From a virus, in IMG/VR virus record IMGVR_UViG_3300005915_001138, positions 88,424-152,423 of that record: a stretch of 64,000 nucleotides of DNA; one strand, 5' to 3'. Every line of letters begins with the position of its first letter. The stretch's first letter is position 1. The notes below the pieces were generated by a model, which was not told the origin of the DNA, made no database searches, and saw only the letters and a list, made by a program, of their open reading frames with translations. The position numbers were made by a program, and so were the translations under genes. Of this stretch, positions 36,129 through 44,009 are shown piece by piece.

Positions 36129-36794
36129 TTAGATCTCTATTCCATTATACATAACAAATCTTGACATGTCTTCATTCCTTATTTTATATAACATTTTTGC
36201 TACTACGTATCCTCTATCGGTGAGGTCGTATCTAATGCGATGTTGATCTTTTCTAATGGTACGAGTAAATGGATAATTTCTAAGAGTTGGAGTTGGGATC
36301 GGTACCGTATTTGGTAATGCCTCTTTGGGGGGGCTTACTGTATAAACAAAAGCTTTAGTTTCTTTATCTCTATAAATTAATTCTCTTCTTTTTAAAGCTT
36401 GGCATGTATTTATATATTCTCTATAATAAGATTTAAAGTATGGATCTGGATTGACCTCTTCGTCTTTCTGATCAACCTCTCCAGATTCATATACATATAC
36501 TTCAGTGTGGTGCCAATTCCAACTAGGAACCCCTTCGGGTCTTTTTTCACCAACTCTAGATATTGGTTGAAATTGTCCGCTGAAAATCGTATCATCTTCT
36601 ATCTCTTTTTCATACTTCGTACAATACCTATCGTAATTATAATATCCTGAGTGTAACCACAATCCACAAGGGTAACTTCTATCAGTATCTAAAAAGTATC
36701 CATATATGTTTATCAATGCTTCTTTCATTCTAGGGGATAATTGTTTAATTATACCATAATACCAATCTTTCTTATAACCTATACTAGCTCGCAT
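36129..36794 (-). CDS. Hypothetical protein, 221 aa
   Basis: Tyr/Trp/Arg-rich soluble protein with no recognised motif; the last 50 residues have a winged-helix-like spacing of hydrophobics. It lies between SbcC and SbcD genes, so a recombination accessory role is possible by position only. Confidence 0.6.
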   Translation of the reverse strand: MRASIGYKKDWYYGIIKQLSPRMKEALINIYGYFLDTDRSYPCGLWLHSGYYNYDRYCTKYEKEIEDDTIFSGQFQPISRVGEKRPEGVPSWNWHHTEVYVYESGEVDQKDEEVNPDPYFKSYYREYINTCQALKRRELIYRDKETKAFVYTVSPPKEALPNTVPIPTPTLRNYPFTRTIRKDQHRIRYDLTDRGYVVAKMLYKIRNEDMSRFVMYNGIEI

Positions 36795-36809
36795 TAAACT
36801 CCTTAAATG

Positions 36810-37235
36810 TTATTCTATTCCTGGAAGGTCCATCTGTCCTATTGGTTCACCGTTATGTATTAGCCTTGGTTTTATACCAGCTTCAAACCATGCCTCAGCA
36901 TCTGGCCCTTCACACGGAAGAGCATTTACATTACCAGCCACATGAGTTAAACGTACCATCTTAATAGGAAATACGATTACTGTGTTTACTATATCTTCTT
37001 TATCTTCCAACTTAATAATACTAGGGTTAAAGAATATATAATTAATACATGCTGACATCGATGCTTCATAGCTTCTAGCATGTGATTCTTCATAACCTTT
37101 CTCAAAGAAATTGGTTGCTGTTTCTAAAGTATCAAATGCTACAATAGTTCCATCAGAATCATTTGCTAATAAATAATACTTATTTTCTGCTCTTATCATT
37201 GCTAGATATGCTGGTTCTTTTTTATCCGCTGTCAT
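36810..37235 (-). CDS. Hypothetical protein, 141 aa
   Basis: A small alpha/beta protein with an early YYLLANDSDGTIVAFDT stretch and strands up to IVFPIKMVRL. The start overlaps the end of SbcD by 14 bases. No function recognised. Confidence 0.65.
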   Translation of the reverse strand: MTADKKEPAYLAMIRAENKYYLLANDSDGTIVAFDTLETATNFFEKGYEESHARSYEASMSACINYIFFNPSIIKLEDKEDIVNTVIVFPIKMVRLTHVAGNVNALPCEGPDAEAWFEAGIKPRLIHNGEPIGQMDLPGIE

Positions 37236-38238
37236 CTGATATGGCCCTCACTGCGATCCGTAGATGCTTGTCTCTTTCATTGTCTGGAACTTCTTTGATC
37301 TTCATATATTGTTTCATTTGATCTTCTATATTCATAGAGGAAGTTATCCCTCTCATCTGATGATCTTCCTCATATAAATCTAGAAGTTGTATGTCTTTGA
37401 ATTCTTCTAATGATTTAGGAAGAGTCTTAACTCTTTTCTTTACTATTATAAAGTCACCATTTTCTTTATATGATCTTATTAATTCATTTAATTCTCTAAC
37501 ATCTGATTCCTCAGTGATCTCTACTATTCTATATTGTCTATACCCTTTGGTTGGTATAGACTCAACCTCTAAGGTAGCGGTGTCGACAACTAGGAATCTC
37601 TTTTCTTCTTCTGCTTCATCCCGTTTAAATGGGATAGGTGACCCTACGTAGTGAACATGTCCAATTGTCTGAGGCTTATGATAATGACCCAGTAGAACCA
37701 GATCAAATTTCTTCAGATCATCGGACGATAAATTAGCACGAATAGATATACCAGAACTTAGTTTAGCATCAGATAAACCGAAGTGAGATATTAAAATTCT
37801 ATTTCTATCTGCTTTATAAATTTCATCTGCTATGTTATAGTTCCAGGGTATAAGAGTTATATCATCTATCACAGTAGGATCATTGTATACTAATACATTA
37901 CTAGGACCTACCATTAGATCTACAGCATTATTGTATGTGAATTTTGCTGTGAGGTCATGATTGCCTGGGATGAATATAAATGTTAGTTGTGTATATTCTT
38001 TTTCATATTTCTCAAGTATTTTTCTAAACAATACAAATGATCTAGTATTAACTGTAGATTTTGTATCATTTAAATCTCCTCCAATTATAATCTTTTCTAT
38101 CTTATGTTCTACAGCATACTTACACATGTCTTCAAATGCATTTAAAGTCTCTACTAATTTCATAGGAACTCCATTCTCATCGTGGTCCCTATCTTGCCAC
38201 CACTTAAGATGAATGTCGGCAGTAAAAATAAACTTCAT
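37222..38238 (-). CDS. sbcD: SbcD/Mre11-like nuclease (T4 gp47 type)
   Basis: 338 residues. The calcineurin-like phosphoesterase motifs are in order: FTADIHLKWW (DxH), GGDLND, PGNHDL, ISHFGL and LGHYHKP. These bind two metals for DNA end cleavage together with SbcC. The C-terminal part is a capping and dimer region. Same operon as SbcC. Confidence 0.92.
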   Translation of the reverse strand: MKFIFTADIHLKWWQDRDHDENGVPMKLVETLNAFEDMCKYAVEHKIEKIIIGGDLNDTKSTVNTRSFVLFRKILEKYEKEYTQLTFIFIPGNHDLTAKFTYNNAVDLMVGPSNVLVYNDPTVIDDITLIPWNYNIADEIYKADRNRILISHFGLSDAKLSSGISIRANLSSDDLKKFDLVLLGHYHKPQTIGHVHYVGSPIPFKRDEAEEEKRFLVVDTATLEVESIPTKGYRQYRIVEITEESDVRELNELIRSYKENGDFIIVKKRVKTLPKSLEEFKDIQLLDLYEEDHQMRGITSSMNIEDQMKQYMKIKEVPDNERDKHLRIAVRAISDDSG

Positions 38239-38254
38239 TTAATTCTCCAATGGT

Positions 38255-38908
38255 TTAATGTAACTTATAATTTATATGATATTGACTCTTGTTCCAACAT
38301 CTATAACATTTTGCATCACTACAAGATTTCACACCTTCTCTAAATGTAGCAGGGCAATTATAAGCTCCGACCCCTAGCATTTTTCCATCTACAGAACATG
38401 TAGATATATTGCATCCATCTGGTACTTCAGCTGGCAATTGACTAATATAATCTGCGCTGATTCTTATGTTTAAATTATCTGGAATTACCCCACCAGCTTT
38501 TAGAAATAGTTTAACAGTCCCTACTTCTTTTGTTGGAAGTCTATGTTTGCAATTGGGAGTTCTTTCAGCAACCTCAACTATTTTTCTTAGATGTTTAACG
38601 TTTTGTAGATCACCACTATCAAACCATCTAAAATATTTTTCACCTTTTATTAGAACGACCATAGCATCGGCCCAGTTAGGATCAGATATAGTGTCGAGTC
38701 TTCTTTCTCCTGCCTTTATAACAGTTGTAAACGTATATCTATTCTTAGATGCATAACATTTACTGCAGATAGAATTCTTTTTATTTCTTAAGTTGGATCC
38801 ACGTTTACACGAACTAGCAGGAATCGCCCATGACTTACCGGGCATCTTACTTGGTGATGATAATCCACCTGTAATTTCATTAGCTTGTTTTTTAGTTTTT
38901 ATTTCCAT
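38255..38908 (-). CDS. GP88-like cysteine-rich phage protein
   Basis: 217 residues. SKMPGKSWAIPASSCKRGS, CSKCYASKNRYTF, and YFRWFDSGDLQ follow the pattern of the gene-product-88 family (PF17338-like) known from several tailed phages: paired cysteines, then a W/F-D-S-G-D motif, then more cysteines at the end (CSVDGK, CYRCW). Cysteine clusters suggest metal or iron-sulfur binding, and relatives have been noted near deazaguanine genes, but the activity is unknown to me. Confidence 0.6.
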   Translation of the reverse strand: MEIKTKKQANEITGGLSSPSKMPGKSWAIPASSCKRGSNLRNKKNSICSKCYASKNRYTFTTVIKAGERRLDTISDPNWADAMVVLIKGEKYFRWFDSGDLQNVKHLRKIVEVAERTPNCKHRLPTKEVGTVKLFLKAGGVIPDNLNIRISADYISQLPAEVPDGCNISTCSVDGKMLGVGAYNCPATFREGVKSCSDAKCYRCWNKSQYHINYKLH

Positions 38909-38932
38909 AATTCTCCAGTAGTGATAAGGAAT

Positions 38933-39484
38933 CTAAATTATAATTCCTCCATCAAATAGCTCACTAATATAGTTTGGTATAGAAAGTTTGTTATTATAAA
39001 CCAAACCATAATCTTTTCTATTGTTCCAATAGAATCTACATAACCAATTGGTATAATATTTTTTATACATCATTCCTGATTTAACCTCGATATCTTTTAA
39101 TTTAAACCCAGATAATGCTACATATGTGTAAAAGTTTCTAGGGGATATTACAGTCGGGAATGGTCCCTGAAATAGATCTATCTTTAATGATAATCTATTT
39201 GGGTCATATCCTAACCATTCTAACTGACTTATTGATAACTCTAATATAGAACGGTGTAAACCCTCATCGTATTGTACGTCTCGTATGATTCCCTTAACCA
39301 TATCAGGAGAAGCTAAGAGGATATTAATTTGAGATGCATAGCTATATTGTATGTCTAAATAATTAAAAATTCTAGGGTTAACAATATCATTTACGACGCT
39401 GAAGAGACTATGATGACCAGTAATTTTTAAGTATTCGTTATGTATACGAGTAACAAAAAACTGTGGCTGGTTTTTACCAAACAT
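38933..39484 (-). CDS. Hypothetical protein, 183 aa
   Basis: Soluble protein rich in Tyr and Phe with strand-like segments; no recognised motif. It is 2 bases after the 255-aa gene and 24 bases before the GP88-like gene. Confidence 0.6.
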   Translation of the reverse strand: MFGKNQPQFFVTRIHNEYLKITGHHSLFSVVNDIVNPRIFNYLDIQYSYASQINILLASPDMVKGIIRDVQYDEGLHRSILELSISQLEWLGYDPNRLSLKIDLFQGPFPTVISPRNFYTYVALSGFKLKDIEVKSGMMYKKYYTNWLCRFYWNNRKDYGLVYNNKLSIPNYISELFDGGIII

Positions 39485-39486
39485 AA

Positions 39487-40254
39487 CTAATCAATCTCCT
39501 CCTCTTCTGTCTCTACTTCTGTCCCTAGATCTACTTCTGTACTTGTGTCGATGGTACCATCAATTGTGAATGTAACATTAATGCGCTCAAGAGGAGCAAC
39601 AGGAGTAACATAAGATTGAATGGATGTATACCCACCAGTTATATAGTTACTTAGATCTATTCTATTATAATCCCTAATACTACCAGTACTACTATAACCG
39701 CCAGTAGAATCTGTAGCCGTTCCATAGTCAGATATGTAAAAAGGAGGATGGAAGTTAACGATATCATCTATAATATTTCTATCTATATCGGTTGCAATTC
39801 CTTCCGCCAGGCCCCTTTGGAGTTGCTCCCAATGTGGGCCAGTAGGAAAAGAATTATATCCATCTCTAACAGGAATTGTATGGTTATCGGGTGTGGTTAC
39901 TTCTCTTTCTTTTTCTCTTAATAGATCTGTAATACTTGATGGAGATTCATCTGCAGATATATCATCTTCTTTTCTTGGTTCAGGACTTACCCGTGCCCAT
40001 CCAAATTTATCTCCATCTGGGTCAAGTAGACCTTCAGTAAGTGCCAGCTTCTTATAAGAGATCATTGCTTCTTCGGGATTAGAATAACACTTTACTTTTC
40101 CAGAAGATATATCAAAAGTAGATATTCGTTTATTACCATTAAAGTAAATGTGGTCTGAGTCCTTTCTCCCCACTACAAGAGGACCCTGTAATTCGATTAT
40201 ATTATTTTCTTTATTGGATTTAACAATCCAAATTACTTCTCCATATTTAAACAT
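39487..40254 (-). CDS. Hypothetical protein, 255 aa
   Basis: Alternating strands in the first 60 residues, then a long Ser/Pro/Gly-rich and acidic region ending with EVETEEEEID. No domain recognised; the low-complexity half could be disordered. Confidence 0.6.
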   Translation of the reverse strand: MFKYGEVIWIVKSNKENNIIELQGPLVVGRKDSDHIYFNGNKRISTFDISSGKVKCYSNPEEAMISYKKLALTEGLLDPDGDKFGWARVSPEPRKEDDISADESPSSITDLLREKEREVTTPDNHTIPVRDGYNSFPTGPHWEQLQRGLAEGIATDIDRNIIDDIVNFHPPFYISDYGTATDSTGGYSSTGSIRDYNRIDLSNYITGGYTSIQSYVTPVAPLERINVTFTIDGTIDTSTEVDLGTEVETEEEEID

Positions 40255-40269
40255 AAATTATTTTTCCAT

Positions 40270-41163
40270 TCATTCATACATTCTATGTTTGTGAAGAAGC
40301 CCTTCTAAATCGTCTAGAATTTTACCAGATTTACTAGGAGTAACGATCACTCCATCCAATGATCCATAGTGTTCTTCTAAACAATCCATTAGTAGTTGCT
40401 TGATAGCATCTTCTTCTGCTTCTTCTCGGAGATCAGACTTGACATATATTTCTTCCAGTATTTTTTCTTTCTTAGAAAACCAGTCGAATACATCTTCTTT
40501 AGTCCATTCTCCTCTTCTTATTGATTTAAGTTGTTCTCTGTTTCTTTCAAGATCTATATCATGTTCCAAAAGAATTTGTTCAACCTCACACATCAGTCTA
40601 ACAAGATGGTATGCATACTTAACATCATACCCAAATTGTTCTACCAATTGTTTTCTTTTTCCTTTTGGATTCTTAGTTCTTATTTGATTTATTTGGGAGT
40701 AGGCATAGTTCTTAAACCTGTGCCAGCTACCCTTATGAAGAAACAACTTTCTGTTTTCTTTTACAATGTTTGCTACTTTAGTTGCATGCAATACACAACG
40801 TCTAGATGTAAATAATGAATCAATCATATTAGGATTATTTAACATACATAAATGAAAGTATTTGACTATACTATATATGGTAATATCATAATCTACACCA
40901 GTGTCAGGATCGACTGCTGCGTGTGCTTGAAACTGCTCGAACCTTTTCTTCTGCAGTCCAAACCCAACTATGTCTCCACCTAGATGTGGAAATATAATTT
41001 CTTTTGGGGGTATACAAAACCCATATATATCTACATCAGAATCGGAATTGTTTACTGCATAGGCATGACTACCCATCATGGTTTCATAATGTATATTATC
41101 TAGTAAAAATGGGGGAGGTTGAATCACTCCCTTCTCTTTTAGTTTAGCTGTTACTGCTCCCAT
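40270..41163 (-). CDS. Minimal nucleotidyltransferase (YcgL/RlaP-like)
   Basis: 297 residues. GSHAYAVNNSDSDVDIYGF near residue 31 is the GSxxYG..SDxD signature of polymerase-beta-fold nucleotidyltransferases of the YcgL/COG3541 group; a further Asp in a DYDITIYSI strand completes the metal triad. Relatives occur in RNA repair operons. Here it is a few genes away from HD-Pnk and Hen1-ligase in the same direction, which fits that context. A helical C-terminal region follows. Confidence 0.75.
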   Translation of the reverse strand: MGAVTAKLKEKGVIQPPPFLLDNIHYETMMGSHAYAVNNSDSDVDIYGFCIPPKEIIFPHLGGDIVGFGLQKKRFEQFQAHAAVDPDTGVDYDITIYSIVKYFHLCMLNNPNMIDSLFTSRRCVLHATKVANIVKENRKLFLHKGSWHRFKNYAYSQINQIRTKNPKGKRKQLVEQFGYDVKYAYHLVRLMCEVEQILLEHDIDLERNREQLKSIRRGEWTKEDVFDWFSKKEKILEEIYVKSDLREEAEEDAIKQLLMDCLEEHYGSLDGVIVTPSKSGKILDDLEGLLHKHRMYE

Positions 41164-41169
41164 TGTTTC

Positions 41170-41904
41170 CTATCCTGACCAACCTAGTATGTATTTGGTT
41201 GGGTCTTCTTGTGTCAATACCCACTGGCAAGTTTCTTCTACGATCTCTAATGATCTAACATAACTATCTAAAGCTAGTTCACCATTCTCATCTCGTTTAC
41301 TCTCGATTATAAGATGAATTACTTGAGAACCCATGACGCTCTGGCCAGGGATGACAGCAAGTATTGTGGGAGAATCGTCTAAGAAAAATGTTCCCTCGTT
41401 GCTATTAAACCAATTTGATCCAAAGGGACTTGGCTCTTTATGTTTTTCTTTTACATCTATAAATGTTTTTAAGGCATCGGAATCAGATACTGATGATCTT
41501 GGAGCCTGTTGGAATGGATTAATCATGTTCACAGTCATGATTGTAAAGTCACCATATAACTCTACAAATTTTATGAATTCTTCTTTTACTTCTGTGGCTA
41601 ATCGTAATGATTGTTCCCAATCAACTCGAACATGATATTCATCTTTAACTTTACCAGGAAATATATCTGGTAATGATTTACCTATTCTTTGATCCAATAC
41701 TCTATTAATTCCTGCTTCATTATAACTACTTCTAAAATATCCAATCTTAAATAACTCATCAGGATATAATTTAGAATCTATTCCTATTGATTCTTTAGCT
41801 GCATCGATTTCTTCCCAGCGATCTTCATCAGAATCATTGGACATTTCAATAATTTCATCATACGTAACACCATTCAATTTATATAAAGATACATCTAATC
41901 CCAT
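41170..41904 (-). CDS. Hypothetical protein, 244 aa (MGLDVSLYK family)
   Basis: Begins MGLDVSLYKLNGV, an N-terminus seen in uncharacterised phage and bacterial proteins. Alpha/beta pattern, C-terminal IVEETCQWVLTQEDPTKY. It sits between HD-Pnk and the nucleotidyltransferase, so it is in the RNA repair block by position only. Confidence 0.6.
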   Translation of the reverse strand: MGLDVSLYKLNGVTYDEIIEMSNDSDEDRWEEIDAAKESIGIDSKLYPDELFKIGYFRSSYNEAGINRVLDQRIGKSLPDIFPGKVKDEYHVRVDWEQSLRLATEVKEEFIKFVELYGDFTIMTVNMINPFQQAPRSSVSDSDALKTFIDVKEKHKEPSPFGSNWFNSNEGTFFLDDSPTILAVIPGQSVMGSQVIHLIIESKRDENGELALDSYVRSLEIVEETCQWVLTQEDPTKYILGWSG

Positions 41905-41916
41905 TAATATTCCTTT

Positions 41917-43158
41917 CTATTCGGTGTCGTTCCAGATCACCTCAACTTTATGAAATCCTTCTCGCTGAGTAGGGATACTCATTTTAGGAATCATCCAATT
42001 TATTACATGTTCTTTTACAGTTTTCTCTTTTCTATCTGCATCTCTTGCAATGTAATCTTTTGTGTTACATATTATAAACTTACATCCTATCTTGGATGTT
42101 TTTCCTAGTATTTTCTTCAAGAGACTGAATAATTGCTTACGAGATTTAACCGTAAGACTCGTATTACATATTGCTATTTTCGCATCTGTACCATTGATTG
42201 CTCTGAATTCTACAATCGCATTCCGTAGCAAGGCCATTAAGTCAACCTTATTAGAGTTGCACCATCTGTATGCTTCATTATATAAAGTGTCCGGGTCGCA
42301 GGAATCAACTGCCTCAGGATGTTCTTTAATATATTCGGCTACTCTGATATCATCGAAGCTAAATATTTTGAACCCTAATTTTAATGCGAGGTAGTCTTTC
42401 CCTACGCCCGGAGCTCCACAAAATATACATCCATTAATATCATCGTCTTCTTTTAATTTGGAACCATCTTTATTTAAATAGATTTCTCTATTTAAATCTA
42501 ATATAGGGTCTACCCCACATTCCCGTAGGGATTGAATCGCTATGGTAAATTGGTTCGACCTGAGGTCAGGATTCTTCATCCGATCATTGTCATCATCGGT
42601 GATCTGACCATATTCATCAGCACTTAATAATCTATTGAAGCATTCAGTAATGAACCATGAATTGTTACAAAATCCTTCAATATTTCCTTTATCTTTCAAT
42701 TGATAAGCATCAATGTGTCTACTTGTAAGTAATGTTACGCAATGTAGAATGAGACCAAAATCAGGATCGTCCCCAAACAATTTGTGACACACCTCTGCTG
42801 CAAACTGTGTGCCTGCTTGACCATGTCCATAGAAAGCCACGCCGTCCCCTTTTCTATTGGGTTGCCTACGTGAAATCTTTCCATAGTCATGGACCAAAGC
42901 TGCAGTCAAAATTACTTTATTTCCCACATCACTTATATTTATACCGTTGTAACAGAGAGAAGGATCGAAAAGATTCAGTCCATTGAATACTAACATGGTA
43001 TGAGTCCATAGATTATCCTCTAGATGGTATCGGTTCGGCTCCCCTTCATGGGAGTGCAGGCAATCAGTCATCAATCTATAAAGATAACCATAATGGGTAA
43101 GATACATCTTAAGGAATTTACCTTTTGTTACCCGGTGTAATGAACTTTCTCTTTCCAT
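41917..43158 (-). CDS. HD-Pnk end-healing enzyme
   Basis: 413 residues. N-terminal HD domain with H53 (WTHTMLV) and H90-D91 (ALVHDYGK) and further His; C-terminal P-loop kinase with GAPGVGKD (248-255) followed by FSFDDIR. This matches HD-Pnk, a bifunctional enzyme whose HD domain removes 2',3'-cyclic or 2'/3' phosphates and whose kinase phosphorylates 5'-OH ends. Such ends are made by anticodon nucleases. The Hen1-ligase gene three genes upstream would seal them. Confidence 0.85.
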   Translation of the reverse strand: MERESSLHRVTKGKFLKMYLTHYGYLYRLMTDCLHSHEGEPNRYHLEDNLWTHTMLVFNGLNLFDPSLCYNGINISDVGNKVILTAALVHDYGKISRRQPNRKGDGVAFYGHGQAGTQFAAEVCHKLFGDDPDFGLILHCVTLLTSRHIDAYQLKDKGNIEGFCNNSWFITECFNRLLSADEYGQITDDDNDRMKNPDLRSNQFTIAIQSLRECGVDPILDLNREIYLNKDGSKLKEDDDINGCIFCGAPGVGKDYLALKLGFKIFSFDDIRVAEYIKEHPEAVDSCDPDTLYNEAYRWCNSNKVDLMALLRNAIVEFRAINGTDAKIAICNTSLTVKSRKQLFSLLKKILGKTSKIGCKFIICNTKDYIARDADRKEKTVKEHVINWMIPKMSIPTQREGFHKVEVIWNDTE

Positions 43159-43170
43159 TCTTCTTTCTCC

Positions 43171-43485
43171 TTAGCTAGTTGTCGTCGTCAGGATGTAACT
43201 TCCAAGTAGTATCATTAGTGATCCTACTATCAATTTTAAATTAATTAATTGGTTGTCGAAGTAAATGGAATAAAGAAATGAAAGAACTGATATACATCCC
43301 GTAGCTATAATCCAAACCACAAATATTGTTGGTCCTCTTTGAAATGCTACCCAATATAAATAGTTAGCGAGTATGATAACAGGTGTAAGCTTTAATGTAT
43401 TTATTAAAGTGATGTCCCAATTAGAGAAACTAATATTAAGTTTAAGAAGGAGCAATGATCCTAAGAGGATGCAGATGATCCACAT
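43171..43485 (-). CDS. Small multi-pass membrane protein
   Basis: 104 residues with about four hydrophobic segments (start, ~30-48, ~52-72, ~85-102), reminiscent of small multidrug-resistance/EamA half-size proteins but with no diagnostic residue. Overlaps the NADAR gene by 25 bases. A role in superinfection or transport is possible but not shown. Confidence 0.6.
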   Translation of the reverse strand: MWIICILLGSLLLLKLNISFSNWDITLINTLKLTPVIILANYLYWVAFQRGPTIFVVWIIATGCISVLSFLYSIYFDNQLINLKLIVGSLMILLGSYILTTTTS

Positions 43486-43949
43486 TGTAATATAATACCT
43501 CTCTCAATTGCAATAGCTCCTCGTACTGTCATTAATAAAATACCTAAATGATTTTCACCTACACCATCACATACTCCCCAGTATTTATCATCCCATGTAT
43601 TTGTCTCTTCTAGATGTGCATTTCCAGTCTCTACTAATTTCTCCAGCAGATCTTCATGTTCGTCAATTTTTTCAAATAATAATATGAACATGACCCCTAA
43701 TTTAACTGCTTCCCAATCCTCTCTTATTTCTATTTCCTGCCCTAGTTTCTTTGCTTGGCCAGGAGTAATATTTACAAATCTCTCTCTTGTTTTTGGGTCT
43801 CTGCTTTTCGCAGCCTGATACGCATTTTCTACAGTTGGATAGATTACCCCTTCAAATTCTACAGGAGCGGGATGAAAATTAGATAGGAATTCATATTGAT
43901 TAAAAAATCCATTAATTGGTTTGTCTCGTCCGTCTGATATACTACCCAT
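43461..43949 (-). CDS. NADAR (YbiA-like) family protein
   Basis: 162 residues. YEFLSNFHPAPVEFEG and YPTVENAYQAAKSRDP match the FLSNFyP and ExxYQaaK landmarks, and KYWGVCDGVGENHLGILLM matches the closing W-G motif. NADAR proteins act as N-glycosidases on NAD-derived metabolites, and some reverse guanine ADP-ribosylation of DNA; a counter-defence role is plausible next to RNA repair genes. AAAGGAGA precedes the ATG. Confidence 0.88.
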   Translation of the reverse strand: MGSISDGRDKPINGFFNQYEFLSNFHPAPVEFEGVIYPTVENAYQAAKSRDPKTRERFVNITPGQAKKLGQEIEIREDWEAVKLGVMFILLFEKIDEHEDLLEKLVETGNAHLEETNTWDDKYWGVCDGVGENHLGILLMTVRGAIAIERGIILQCGSSASS

Positions 43950-43970
43950 TAGATGTCTCCTTTAAGGGTG

Positions 43971-43998
43971 CCAGGGGGAGAACCATTCCTCCCCCTGG
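43971..43998 (-). other. GC-rich intergenic hairpin 2
   Basis: CCAGGGGGAG-loop-CTCCCCCTGG, a 10-pair perfect stem with an 8-base loop, between the Hen1-ligase stop (44010) and the NADAR ribosome binding site. No T-tract follows. Confidence 0.7.
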
Positions 43999-44009
43999 AA
44001 ATTGTATTG

